DNA of 64,000 nt from Loripinus fragilis (taxonomy: Eukaryota; Mollusca; Bivalvia; Lucinida; Lucinidae). Position numbers and translations under genes: made by a program. Of this stretch, positions 23,067 to 33,345 are shown in pieces (position 1 is the first letter of the stretch; every line of letters starts with the position of its first letter). The DNA lies in contig OZ026526.1 in assembly GCA_964019695.1 (NCBI GenBank), positions 14,174,754-14,238,753 of the forward strand, in the 5' to 3' direction. Under the pieces are notes generated by a model. That model had not been told where the DNA came from, searched no databases, and saw only the letters and a list, made by a program, of their open reading frames with translations.

Positions 23067-23443
23067 CCCCCCCCCCCCCCAGGAGGATACTCTCATTTTT
23101 TCTGCATACGTAGGCTCGGGCCCAGCATCTACCGTTCACCCAAAAAATATATCAGGAATTGCAAACACCCCAAAAAATATTTGAAATCTTAGCGACCCCC
23201 AAAAATACCCCCATACTGTACCATTGACCTGAAGTAAAGGCCCTAAAATGCATAGAAATGACACTAAATATAGTCCAATTTTGTGATGACCCCAAAAAAT
23301 ATCCACAAAATCTTCATAGACTACCCCCCAAAAATATTCATTTTTCTGAAAACCCCCAAAAATATTGACATTAAAAATTTTGAAAACCAAAAAATGACCC
23401 GAGCCTACATATGTATGAAAATATTAGAGTACCCCCCCCCCCA
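23067..23443. mobile_element. MITE with poly-C/ACGTAGGCTCGGG ends in THAP intron
   Basis: The left end is poly-C, then GGATACTCTCATTTTTTC and TGCATACGTAGGCTCGGG. The right end is its inverse, CCCGAGCCTACATATG then TATTAGAGTACCCCCC. The interior is rich in CCCCAAAAAATAT. A partial copy is at 14175. It lies just inside the intron after the THAP donor. Confidence 0.8.
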
Positions 23444-23782
23444 CCCGCCATATTTTCTAGGGTCAGTCTTCGCCTTTTGGCTTCAGCTGAAACATTCAAG
23501 AAGGGTTGTTGTTAGTTACAAGAGAAAGTATGTGCATGAAGTACTGGTCATAACTGCTTGTTCAAGCTGGCCCAGGAAAAAAATGTGGCCAGATGACAGT
23601 CCCGATATGACCATAGCTGTTGACTGGGGCATAAAGCAACAAAACAAACATCCCCATACTCCCCGCCCCCCTCCAAAAAAAAATAGCTTGACCATAAGAC
23701 ACTTCGCCCCAAACCATTATCTAACAATCATTTTGGTTGTCTCTATGTTTTTATTTACTTGAAGCTTTTATTTAAGAATTGC
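23444..23782. other. Unassigned intronic or intergenic sequence
   Basis: A possible acceptor (TATTTTCTAG at about 23460) precedes an open stretch, but its translation shows no recognisable domain and runs into proline/lysine simple sequence, so no exon is called. Confidence 0.3.
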
Positions 23783-23910
23783 GGACAACTCGGCCCAAAA
23801 CCAACTCGGCCCATGCCAAGTCTGCCCACATAAAACTCGGCCCATGCCAACTCGGCCCAAGTTTATAAGACAACTCGGCCCAAATTCATAAGACAACTCG
23901 GCCCATATAG
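23783..23910. repeat. Short interspersed AACTCGGCCCA repeats
   Basis: The word ACTCGGCCCA occurs about six times at irregular spacing of 15-30 bp. It is possibly the subterminal end of a larger element; no partner in inverse was found. Confidence 0.6.
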
Positions 23911-24189
23911 AGCGAATAAAAAACTTCAGGATCTTACAGGGCATAATGCCTATCACAATGGCAGCACAGTCTTCAAAAATATGGAAAATATGTGTAAGGT
24001 TAACAAACTTGCAACCACCCCTTGTTCTTAAGAGATAAAACATGAGTATTTGAATTTCGACGGACCAAGGTAAATATTGTAGACGCAGTTCAGACTGTAC
24101 ACTGATATGAATTTTGATAAGTAGTGGAGCATAAAATTGTCGGCATTATATGCGTGTTTTGGCTGCTCAACTGCACCTTCTTGAGTACC

Positions 24190-25035
24190 ACAGCATATAT
24201 TTTGGGTGTCCATAAGAGTCATCTGAGTGAGATGGTTCTTTAGAGGACCCACAACATTTGTTGTGGTTTTGGGAAAGGAAAATGTTTTTACTTTAATTTT
24301 ATTTTGGCCTTATGCACTCTTATCTGGAGGTCTGATTTATAAGCCACACATCATATGTTTTGGGTGCATAAAACAGTCATCTCAATGAGGTGGTTCTTTT
24401 GAGTATCCACAACATACGTTTTGGGTGCCCAAAAGGGTCTTTTCAGTGAGATGGTTCTTTAAAACCTACAACATTTGTTGTGGCATGGTAAAAAGAAAAA
24501 TGATTTTACATTACAACACCCTCTTATCTCACTCAGCGAGACGGTTCTTTTGAGTATCCACACCATATGTTTTAGGTGCCCAAAGAGCCGTCTTAATAAG
24601 TCAGTTCTTGTGAGTACCCACAGCATATAGTTATGGTTTTGGGACAAGAAACATGATTCCATATTGCACACTCTTATCTGGAGAACTTATAAATGTTAAA
24701 AATAAGTTTCTTAGGTGTCTTATAAATCTAAATTGGCAGGACATCATTATCCATGTACATTTAAATGTAGGTTTTATGGTATACTAAATACTCTGTAAAT
24801 ATTGATGCATTGCACTTTATCAATATTTACTTATTCTTAAATTACTTACACATGTGTAAGTAAAAATTTACAGCATAAAATTGCCATTATTTACTTATCC
24901 ATCAGATTAAATGTGTTTTGGGTGCTCAAAAGAACCGTCTCATTGAGACAGTTCTTTTGAGTATCCACAACATATGTTTTGGTTGGGAAATAAAAATAAA
25001 ATCAATTACACACTCTTATCTGGGGGCCTGTTACT
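24190..25035. repeat. Cluster of CTCAAAAGAACCGTCTC hairpin repeats
   Basis: About five degenerate copies of a ~120-150-bp unit, each with a hairpin (best at about 24930: CTCAAAAGAACCGTCTCA and its inverse with one mismatch), an ACAACATATGTTTTGG word and a closing CACTCTTATCTGG. The order of these words is also kept in the copies at 6680-6895. Confidence 0.82.
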
Positions 25036-25636
25036 TACTATTGTAAGTAATTGATTTTTAAAATCCATTAATTGATCAGTAAATATCAGAAAAATGATCA
25101 TTGATTATTATATATGAGGCCAAATACAAAAAATACCTGCGTTTAGGGTTACCGGATCTCACCTGAATTTACTGGTGAAACCTATGGGGGTTTTTTCCAT
25201 TTTTTAGGGGAAAAATAGTTTTAAGGATTTTGAAAGGCATTTCTCCTTTCAAAATGCATAAAATTATATTTTTCCAGAAAAATAATTCAAAAAAAATGTG
25301 TGTTACTAACCCTACATAAAATTTTCAGACCCATTACCTAAACACACTTATTTTTTTATTTGGCCTAATCAATTTTCAAATGGGTTCACCTCTTAAAAGA
25401 AATAACTTTGCTCAATGAAATTAAAAAAAGACAACAAAGACTGTTCATAAATTTATTTGATAAATTGACTCTCTATTCAACATAATATACCAGTCCAATA
25501 AATCCAGGATGATCTTTGCATGGGTGAAAGGTAAAATTTCCAAAATCATGAACACTTTCTAATTTCAAATTTTAAAACTTGCAGGATGCCTACAAAGGAA
25601 TAATTTCAAGCTGAAATGATTAATTGTGTTTAGATC
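25036..25636. other. Unassigned AT-rich sequence
   Basis: No gene, RNA or repeat boundary recognised. Confidence 0.35.
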
Positions 25637-25869
25637 ATATGGGCCGAGACTCAAGAAAACCTGTCTTCAGGGGTTTCCGACAAAGCAAGACTCAAAGCAG
25701 TCTCCACACCTACAGAGACTAGCTAGAAAACGGAAATTTCGCTTGTATGATACTTTTCAAAAAGCGAATAACACAGACGCTGATCAGATTGCCCGGATGC
25801 GCAGGCTGGTCTGTGCCTTTGTTTTTCGCAAATCCCCGAAGACAGGTTTTCTCGCGTCGAGGCCCATAT
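25637..25869. mobile_element. 233-bp foldback MITE
   Basis: ATATGGGCCGAGACTCAAG with AAAACCTGTCTTC at the left pairs with GAAGACAGGTTTTCTCGCG and GAGGCCCATAT at the right. The apparent open frame through it is a by-product of the repeat. The interior word GATGCGCAGGCTGGTCTG is shared in inverse with the element at 32140. Confidence 0.85.
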
Positions 25870-25907
25870 AAAAACTAATTAATCAGAAAAGCTATTATAA
25901 TCTGCAT

Positions 25908-25963
25908 AATTCAGCATTTTGAGGCTGACTTTCTCTGGAAAGTCAGCCTCAAAATCCTGAATT
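25908..25963. other. Perfect-stem hairpin
   Basis: TTTTGAGGCTGACTTTC is followed by the 4-base loop TCTG and the exact inverse GAAAGTCAGCCTCAAAA. The stem extends outward by 9 more pairs with one mismatch (AATTCAGCA against TCCTGAATT). It could be a foldback repeat or a transcribed hairpin. Confidence 0.85.
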
Positions 25964-26204
25964 CAGGATTAACCCTGAAAACTTTCACCCATGTCATTGA
26001 GACGCTATTGTTGTATTTTTGTTTAAGTTGATGCTTTACATTCCAGTCAACAACTTTCAGTCATGTGGGGACATTCATTTTCCTGGGTTGAACCAGTACT
26101 TAGCAATGAGGATAAAATGTCTCTTGCTCAAGGACAAGATGCTATGGCCTGGTTAGTGGTTACCAGCTTTACTAGTCATGAAAAGCCTAAAAACCAGCAC
26201 ACCT

Positions 26205-27280
26205 TCAATTAAGGTCTGAACAAATCTGATCCAGATCAGGCCTAACATTTTGTCGGGCCGGATCTTGGTCCATATTCCATTTGCAAAGTTTATCAGCAGA
26301 AGACTTTTATATAGTCTAGTCAAAGTCTAAAAATTAACTATCATTTTTGTGGGACATAGTGAAACAGTGTAGGTAAGATCAGATGCAGAAAGTGTGGTCT
26401 CTCCCACGGCTCACCTTGCCATTAGCCATTGTAGTCATTTGCTTCTAAAAATGTAGAGTGGCTAAGTCATTTGCTTAAAGTACTCTCTAGGTGGTTCAAA
26501 ATTACATACATGTGAAAAAGTTTATTTTTATCAGCTGTTGGATATTCCTGTGCCATGTTTAACTCTTTGAATGCTGGATGCTTTTCAATACCATCAGGGT
26601 GTCAAACTGTTTGGATCCAAAACAGTCCCGGCCATTTTGTCAGCCTGATCTGGGTCAAAACTGTTTGAAAGGGTATCAGCAGATGTCAAAAGTTGCCACT
26701 AGCTGAGTGCAAACAGTTTGGATCCAGATCAGTTGAGCCTCATCCGGGTCCAACCTGATTGCAATGATTATTTGCATGCAAGAGCCTACATGTAGTATCC
26801 TTTTTGTGGGGCCTAGGCAAAATATATCCAGTGGACCAAGTAGGGATTTTTTTTTATTTTGTTGCAGCTTTCATACATGCCATAAAATTCCTAAAAATTG
26901 GGACTTGGTCATCTAAAGCATATTCTGTAAATGCCCTAAAATTTGAACAAATTGATTTTCCCACCCATTAATGCATCAAAATGGTGCAGACACATTGGGA
27001 CATCTTGCAGTAGATACCTTAAAATTGGATCAAATTGATTTTGGCAAACAGTGTTGAACCAGATAAGATTGCTTCAGCAGTAATCTAATCTGGGCCATCA
27101 CTGTTTGCTATGGTTTGTCCCAATATGAGGTCATTCTAGTAAAAGGTCCACATTTCTTACCATAATTTCCTTAAAAACTAGGATAAAAACAACGCAAATA
27201 GTGTAGACCCAGATCAGAATTCTAAATGTAATTTAGACAGACAGACCAGGGGCTACACAATTTGCTTTCCCATGTGTAAA
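26205..27280. repeat. Five dispersed SatA-type palindromes
   Basis: Single copies of the SatA palindrome near 26210-26305, 26599-26700, 26708-26765, 27044-27112 and 27194-27270. The second includes a long monomer-like stretch: TGTCAAACTGTTTGG, GGCCTGATCTGGGTC, GTTTGAAAGGG and TATCAGCAGATG in SatA order. It sits in a segment that also matches the left part of the element at 27345 (CCATTAGCCATT, AGAGTGGCTA). Confidence 0.8.
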
Positions 27281-27344
27281 ATAAGTTGGTCAAATTTTAG
27301 GGTATTTATGGGAATATTGGAAAACTATCCCTACATTGGAGACT

Positions 27345-27825
27345 CAGGGCTCACCCTGCCATTAGCCATTTTAGCCATTTGCTACTAAACATTTAGAAAT
27401 TAGAGTGGCTACAAATATAAGTCATTGGCTAAAGGTTCAAAAAATACATTTTTGCGAAAAAGTGTATTTTGATAAGCTTTTGAATTTTCAATATTGCTTT
27501 TATTATTCCTTCCTTTATTATTGTGCCGTATTTACCAGTAACTCTTTGAATGCTTGATTTTTTTTAAAATACCATCAGGGTGTCAAACAGTATGGATCCA
27601 GATCAGGCCTGACATTTTGTCGGGCCTGATCTGGGTTCAAACTGTTTGCAAAGGTTATCAGCAGATGACAAAAATAGCTGCTAGTGGGCAAATGGTTTAA
27701 TACAAAACAAGTTCTTGATATTACTTTCTGGCTAAAGCCTTGGCTAAAGTTGATTTCATTTGGCTCCAACTTTTTCCATTTGGCTAAAGTGTTGGCTACA
27801 AAAAATTCTGGGCCAGGGTAAGCCC
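27345..27825. mobile_element. hAT-like element carrying a SatA monomer-like core
   Basis: Flanked by the 8-bp direct repeat TGGAGACT (27337-27344 and 27826-27833). The left end CAGGGCTCACCCTGCC pairs with the right end GGCCAGGGTAAGCCC. An 8-bp duplication and CAGGG-type termini fit the hAT superfamily. The interior at about 27575-27680 has GTCAAACAGTATGGATCC, CAGATCAGGCCTGACA, GGCCTGATCTGGGTTC and TTATCAGCAGATGACA, which follow SatA monomer order. No transposase was found. Confidence 0.75.
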
Positions 27826-27909
27826 TGGAGACTGGTAAGGTACACTGATATTATTAGTATAATAGCCCAATTTTAAGATTTTTAAGGTGGTAGGGTGATT
27901 TTTCTTGTA

Positions 27910-27982
27910 TTTTAGATGCAAAGTAGACCCTGATCAGATGCTACATTCTCTGGCATCTGATCTGGGTCTACTCTGCCTCATT
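27910..27982. repeat. SatA-type palindrome overlapping the YqaJ stop
   Basis: GATGCAAAGTAGACCC with TGATCAGATGC pairs with GCATCTGATCTGGGTC and TACTCTGCCTC. The stop codon and last residues of the YqaJ exon lie in the right arm, so the present C-terminus comes from a repeat. Confidence 0.75.
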
Positions 27983-29159
27983 GGACTGTGCATAACTGAA
28001 CAATGGAAGTCCCCGTTTGACCCTGGTGCTGAAGAGCTCTGGCAAAAAGCACTGGAAGTAGAAGGTTTTGAGCTTGTCAAGGCATTGCTCCCACAGCTCT
28101 TTGTCAAAGTAAATTCTTTCAATAGAGAAACCATTTAATGTCCACAGCACAAAATCACACCACTCCCTGCCACTTATTCCAAGCTGCCCTTGAATTTAAA
28201 TATAATATTTATGTGACCGTTTCAGAACACATTTTCCATCTACTATATTACAGTAAAACCTAGAATCTCTAGCACACTCTTCTGGGGTTTGGAATTTCCA
28301 TTTTTCTGAAGCTGGGCATTTAATTTCTAACGTTCCCTTCATTTCCACTCCATTTTCAGTGTACCTTACCAGTCCATCTGGGCTTGCTCCAATGTATGGA
28401 TAGTTTTCCAAAATTAACAGACCACATTCTGTCACCCTGATATCTTTAAACTGTTTTTTCATTTGCAGCTTATATTTCATTCTTGCTGCCGGTTCATGGG
28501 TACGGCCCCATTTTAAGAACTGATTGTCAAACTCTGCATATAAGAGATTCCTGAGGAGGTTGTCTGGATTGACACAATCTTTAATGTTAACATGCTTAAA
28601 AATATCACTAAAGTGTGAGCTGGTTATTCTAACTTTTCTTTCCTTAATCCACATTTCATTTTTTGATTGCCCCCTTGTTTTTTCTTCAAGTAATTTCCTG
28701 TCACTCGTGGAAAAAGAACATTTTACTTCATTTTGGTACATAATTTTAGCTTCCTCTGACTTGAGATCAAAGCCATCCCTAAAATTGAAATTGATATTAA
28801 CTACAGCTGGGATTTCCTCTTCAGCAGCTCTTTCAGACTCAAAAAATGTCAGCCATCCTGCTTTTGAATTAGCTGATAGAAGTTTATTCCGGAATCTGTC
28901 CACATTAACAATGGGCTCCTTCTTGCATTTAGCTTCTGCACTGGTGTCTCTTGTGCTTTGTTCATCCTTGCTGTCAGTGTTAAATTTGTACTTCTTAAAT
29001 TTCAATTCATGACTCTTTTTTGGGCTAAGTTTACGTTTTCTTGGATTATTCCATTTGCACTTTTGGGAAGTGGATGAAATGGTTCCATCTTTCCTCTTCT
29101 GTGTCAGTTCTGCTAAGCAATACATTAATGAAGCAATGTGGTTGCAGGACTCTGCTCTT
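27968..29159 (-). pseudogene. SAP/SWIM/YqaJ gene, exon 2 (YqaJ nuclease)
   Basis: The minus-strand exon starts after a good acceptor (TTTTTTTGCAG) and joins exon 1 in phase. It first supplies the second half of a SWIM zinc finger (SCNH, then IASLMYCLAEL). After a basic, low-complexity stretch it encodes a YqaJ domain, a lambda-exonuclease-like PD-(D/E)XK fold: RITSSHF, KWGRTHEPAARMKY, GASPDGLV with the metal-binding Asp, LEIKCP with the Glu-x-Lys pair, and late SGREWCDFVLW and IERIYFD. One in-frame TAA (28196-28198) interrupts it just before the conserved QGQL stretch; the frame then stays open to a TAG at 27968-27970. The last codons lie in a dispersed palindromic repeat. The family is known as multi-copy genes of unknown role in invertebrates. 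It could be a pseudogene or a sequencing error. Confidence 0.8.
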
Positions 29160-29225
29160 CTGCAAAAAAATAAATAATATCTGTTAGCCTAGCTTTTTAC
29201 CACTCATAACACTGAAGTTTTAATG

Positions 29226-29436
29226 TTAACCCCTAAAGAGCCATGCAAAATTGCAGCAGATGACATTCAAAATCAGGCTCTAGATTCTGTGTGAATGGTC
29301 TGCTAGCATACCATTCACAGGTCTACTAGCGGACCATTCACATGAAATATCAAGCCTGATTTTCCCTGAAAAGTACGAAAAAAAATGTTTGAAAATGTTG
29401 CCTGTTGCAGTTGTGATTGGCGCTTTAAGAGTTAAT
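29226..29436. mobile_element. MITE with TTAACCCCTAAAG ends, in the YqaJ-gene intron
   Basis: The left end TTAACCCCTAAAGAGCCA pairs partly with the right end TTGGCGCTTTAAGAGTTAA. It contains GCAGATGACA and a GAATGGTCTGCTAGC / GCTAGCAGACC-like inverted pair. The left end resembles the start of the SatA monomer (AACCTCTAAAGTGTCAA). Confidence 0.6.
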
Positions 29437-29589
29437 ATGGAACACAAGCTACCTTTAAGCAAATTATGTCAACTTGTGTTGCAAAAGGTCAGTATCCACT
29501 CTTTGGTGTTACTAGTACCATAGTTATTCATTTCTGAGTCTGCACTGTAAGAAAATTGTTAGATTTTATGTCCCGCACAAAGGATTATA

Positions 29590-29760
29590 CGCTTATGGTG
29601 ATAAAATGTCATCTGCTTATAATTTTTGGAAACGGGTTGGATCCAGATCAGGTCTGACAAAACATCGGACCTGATCTGGGTCCAAACTGTTTGCACTCTG
29701 AAGGTACAGACCACCCCTTCTGTGGCATCTGATCTTATCTACACTGTTTGCCTATGCCCT
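29590..29760. repeat. Dispersed SatA-type palindrome copies
   Basis: GTTGGATCCAGATCAGG and CCTGATCTGGGTCC with AAACTGTTTGC form one copy (about 29632-29695). TGGCATCTGATCTTATC with TACACTGTTTGCC (29722-29754) is a second, half copy. AATGTCATCTGCTTATAA just before the first copy is the inverse of the SatA GCAGATGACA region. Confidence 0.75.
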
Positions 29761-29992
29761 CTTAACTCTTTAATAAGGCATGCATTGGCATAGCCATAAG
29801 GAACTGCTTTTAAAGGAAAGATTCCTTTAAGAGAAGTTCCCATTTTAAAAAGGGACATAATTGTGTAGATTCATTGTGTGATACAGTAGTCTCCCTTGGA
29901 TGTGCATAATTTTTTTCAGCGTTTTGGCTACGCCATTGGCATGGTTTTGGGAAAGGTAGATTGTACTTTCAACTTCTTGATCCAAAAAATGT

Positions 29993-30777
29993 AGTGTTTC
30001 CCCCAGCCCCAAAAAAGGGCATGGTAAAGTTTCCAGGAAAAGGGCACTTTAAGCGCGCGAAAAGGGGCTAAAAGGGCACTTTTGGAACGAGAGGCGACAG
30101 GCTAAGAGGGCACTTTTCAGTCCAAGTTCTTAATTGAATTTGGTATTGTCATATATATAAATTTATGTCCCTAAGCATAATGCAGCTGTTATCTGTCCTT
30201 TTTAAATGCAAAATATACTACTTATTTAATTATTATTTAGAATTTTCAAACCAGTTTTAGGACTCCTATTTGAGCACACACTCAATATATTATTATTATT
30301 TTTTAATTATTAAAATTTACCAGAATCACATTATTTATATGGGAATCATTTTTTTTCTTCAATTGCCAAGATCACTTCCTAAGTTTTTAACAAGACTGCC
30401 TTTCTTTCCAGTACTTGTTTTGACAATCTTACTTGTTCCTGGTTCAGATTCACAGTTCATTTTAAATACTTGCTAATTGGGGTATTGTCATCAAAGTGAT
30501 GTGTCAAAATTGCCTCAGGTAATCAGTCACCATTGTAAAAGGATTAACACTGAGTAAACTATTGTAACAGCAGGTGTCTTCCTTGCTAGTTCAGGCTTCA
30601 AACTGAAAAAAAACTGTAACTTCCTTAGTTTTTGTCAGATTTTCATGATTTTTTTACCAAAATGTAGGGCATTTTATGTAGTTTTAGAAAAGGGGCATGG
30701 CGCTGGGAAAAAGGGCATGGCGCTAGAGAAAAAGGGCATGGCGCGGCGCCATGCTAAAACTGGCTAGGGGAAACATT
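29993..30777. mobile_element. hAT-like MITE, 785 bp
   Basis: The 8-bp target duplication AAAAATGT (29985-29992 and 30778-30785) brackets AGTGTTTCCCCCAGCC and its inverse GGCTAGGGGAAACATT. The interior has repeated AAAGGGCATGGCGC and AAGGGCACTTT words near the two ends. The 8-bp duplication and the xxTGTTTCCC ends are typical of hAT. No transposase was recognised. Confidence 0.85.
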
Positions 30778-31214
30778 AAAAATGTGGTCAATAAATTCAA
30801 AATTTCATTATTTATAAACAATGTAACATTTTGATATCAATAAACATACTGTTTGTGTACAATTAGCCATTTTGTTATTGCTATTTGAATCTGTATGCAG
30901 GGGACAAAAATTCCACTCGTCCGCTCGTAGTTACGAGTGAAATCTAGAAAGGACGAGTAATTCTCCCCACAGCTCTTGTCCTGTAGGATGAGTGCTTTGG
31001 GATGAATAACTCGAGGAAGTCATATTACATATTACTCCCTTATGTTCTTTATTGCATATTCTTTTAATGGACGGTGAATGTGTTTGCAGGACACGTGAGA
31101 AATGTAAATCACTCGTCCCGTCTCATTGGAGGGGGGTCCAGGGGAGCGCCCCTGTAATTTATTTTAAATCTATGTCTCTAAGAATGCATTTCAAGCCATT
31201 CTGAAGCCCTTTTT
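30778..31214. other. Unassigned, with ACTCGTCC-rich patch
   Basis: CACTCGTCCGCTCGTAG (30915) and AATCACTCGTCCCGTC (31107) suggest the ends of another small element, but a clean inverted pair was not established. Confidence 0.35.
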
Positions 31215-31450
31215 ATCCCCCCCAAAAGTTGGAAGGATATAGTTTTGGCGTCATCCGTCCGTGCGTCCATTCCGTCCATCCTTCTGTCCGTCCGTCCACA
31301 CTTTTTGTCTGTCAGGATCCATATCTCAGTACCTATTGGTCAGATTTGATTCATTCTTGGTACAAATGATAAGTACCATAGACTCTCGATATCGCATAAG
31401 TTTGGTCAAAATCCACCCCTTAACACTTCAGTTATTGTCCTTGTTTTAGT
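31215..31450 (+). repeat. (CCGT)n-containing dispersed repeat fragment
   Basis: TTATCCCCCCCAAAAG, GGATATAGTTTTGGCGTC and a degenerate CCGT tract are followed by GTCAGGATCCATATCTCAG. This word order resembles a common interspersed repeat of marine invertebrates (from memory). No ends were found. Confidence 0.5.
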
Positions 31451-32139
31451 ATATGCAATTATAAGGCAAAACCTATATTAGCTTTTTTGTAACCCCCCCC
31501 CCCTACCCCTGGGACTCAAACACCTTGTTCCAAACTATTATTTTTCATTTTCTTGTCGTCCTCTTGGAGCTATGGTAAGGTTCTCAAGTGAGGGGGGCAC
31601 AGCAGTTGCAATGCAATTCTGAGTCAGCCCAATGTCCAGAGAAACAGCAGAGCCCTTGTGGGGGGGGGGGGGGGGGCTTAAAATTTGAAAAAAAATGCTA
31701 GAAAAACAATAGAGTCCACACCTAAGAAAAAATTGGGCATAGGTTCCCCTGTATTTTGTACTTTTTCATTCACACCAACCCAATAACAGCAGCAGCCTAA
31801 GGACTGGGACCCTCTTTTTAATTTCTCTTGAGTCTGGTCGGGGAGGGGGGCACAGCTATTACTAATTAGCTTAGTGACTACTATACTACAAAGGAATTCG
31901 CAATGGAAGCATCAACGGATTGGAAGATGGGGGGGGGGGGGGGCACACACTCTAACCCCTCCCACCCCAAATTTCCGAAATTTTGTTTGGGACTGGGAGG
32001 AGGGCACAAAAGTGTTATATCCTCCGCGACCAGACTACAGGAGATTTAAAATCCCATCATTTACAAGCCCGGGTCACACTCACAGCCTTGTCTGTGCCCC
32101 CACTGCCACCTTTTGTTATGTGGGTAATCCGTTATCATA
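31451..32139. other. Repeat-like region with long poly-G tracts
   Basis: G or C homopolymer runs of a dozen or more bases at about 31490, 31660 and 31930, each next to GGGGGGCACA-type words, resemble broken ends of small G-rich-ended elements. No gene. Confidence 0.45.
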
Positions 32140-32365
32140 ATTGAGCCGCGACATGAGATTTCCAACAATGTGGTATGTGCGACCAGCAAAGCCTCAGACC
32201 AGCCTGCCCATATGCGCAGTCTGATCAGAGCCTTTGCTAGTCGCTTGAAATTTCTATAAATATTGAGCTACTGACCGAACATTGTTTGGAGTTTCTATGC
32301 TTAAAAGGAAGCTGCACAGGCTCATCTGAGTCTACACTTGTGGAAATCACATGCCGCGGCTCAAT
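32140..32365. mobile_element. 226-bp MITE with TA target duplication
   Basis: ATTGAGCCGCGACATG with AGATTTCC pairs with GGAAATCACATGCCGC and GGCTCAAT. TA flanks both ends, which suggests Tc1/mariner-type mobilisation. The interior holds GACCAGCCTGCCCATATG and GCGCAGTCTGATCAG. Confidence 0.85.
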
Positions 32366-32390
32366 TATAAGTAATTTTTCCCAATTATGC

Positions 32391-32630
32391 ATTAGGCCTA
32401 AATGAAATATATGTGTGGTTCCTGTTGCATACCAACAAAATTTAGGGTAGGTAGGTAGGGAAATTATTAAATTTTGTTATAACATTTAACAAAGAAAATA
32501 GTGACAAAATCTGAAAAAGTGCCCATTTTAGGTATTTTTTCTCCAAAGACCATTTTAATGTTTAGGGTAGGGTTAAAAAAATTAGGGTAGGTAGGCAACA
32601 GGAACCACACATATATTTCATTTAAGCCTT
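32391..32630. mobile_element. MITE with ~35-bp TIRs
   Basis: TAGGCCTAAATGAAATAT and ATGTGTGGTTCCTGTTGC at the left are repeated in inverse at the right (GCAACAGGAACCACAC, ATATATTTCATTTAAGCC) with two mismatches. Next to each TIR is a TTTAGGGTAGGTAGG word in the same orientation. No target duplication is evident. Confidence 0.85.
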
Positions 32631-32689
32631 ACCGTATATACTCGCAATATCACATTATGCGTCAAAAAAGTGTGTGTGTGATTGTGTTT

Positions 32690-33345
32690 GATTTTTGGGG
32701 CACTCACAGCCTCCTGGGGGGGGGCACAGGCGTGCCCCCCCCCCCCCCCCCTCTGGATCCGGCACTGGTCTGATCTGAGTCTGCACTGTTTGCCTCATGC
32801 TTATGTCCCACAAAATGGGTACTAGGCTTATGTTGGTTAACTGTGTTCTGCTATTAAACTTAGCAAACAGGTTTGGCCTAGATCAGGCCCAACAAAACAT
32901 TGGGCCTGATCTGGGTCAAAACTGTTTGCACTAACATATTTTTGGTATCTGATATGGTCTACACTGTTTGCCTATGTCCCAAACAAAGGATACTAGGCTT
33001 GTATTTGGTTAATTCTTTGCCTAATACCACAATGTCATATGCTGATAACTTTTGGAAATAGAATTGACCTAGATCAGACAAAACAAAAACCTTCGGATCC
33101 AATCTGTTTGATGCTCTAAAGACCTTTTTGAAAAAGATGACTTTGAATAAAATCTATATCTCAAGATTTGATTGGATGCAAACCATAGAGGGATGCATAC
33201 CTGTTTAACTCATAATTAACTTTATGCATTTTGTAGTCTGCTGATTTTTTTCCAAAACATCTTTTTTTTAGAAAAATGCCTTCAGAAACACCCAAAGAGT
33301 GTCAAACAGAGTGGATCTAGATCAGACCAACATTTTTTTATGATA
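32690..33345. repeat. Dispersed SatA-type palindromes and poly-C tract
   Basis: Copies or half copies at about 32765-32800, 32860-32930, 32945-32975, 33040-33115 and 33297-33330, such as GGCCTAGATCAGGCCC with GGGCCTGATCTGGGTC and AAACTGTTTGC. Poly-C and CTCTGGATCC at 32735-32760 resemble the end of the element at 20672. Confidence 0.72.

Noticed and set aside
23465..23762. Second exon of the THAP gene
   Set aside because: A possible acceptor exists but the translation has no coiled coil, RNase H-like or other expected motif and runs into simple sequence.
25626..25871. Open frame of about 80 codons with a basic N-terminus
   Set aside because: It coincides with a foldback MITE bounded by inverted ATATGGGCC ends.
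28524..29012. Plus-strand open frame of about 160 codons
   Set aside because: It is antisense to the YqaJ exon, which has the recognisable domain; the plus-strand translation shows no family pattern.
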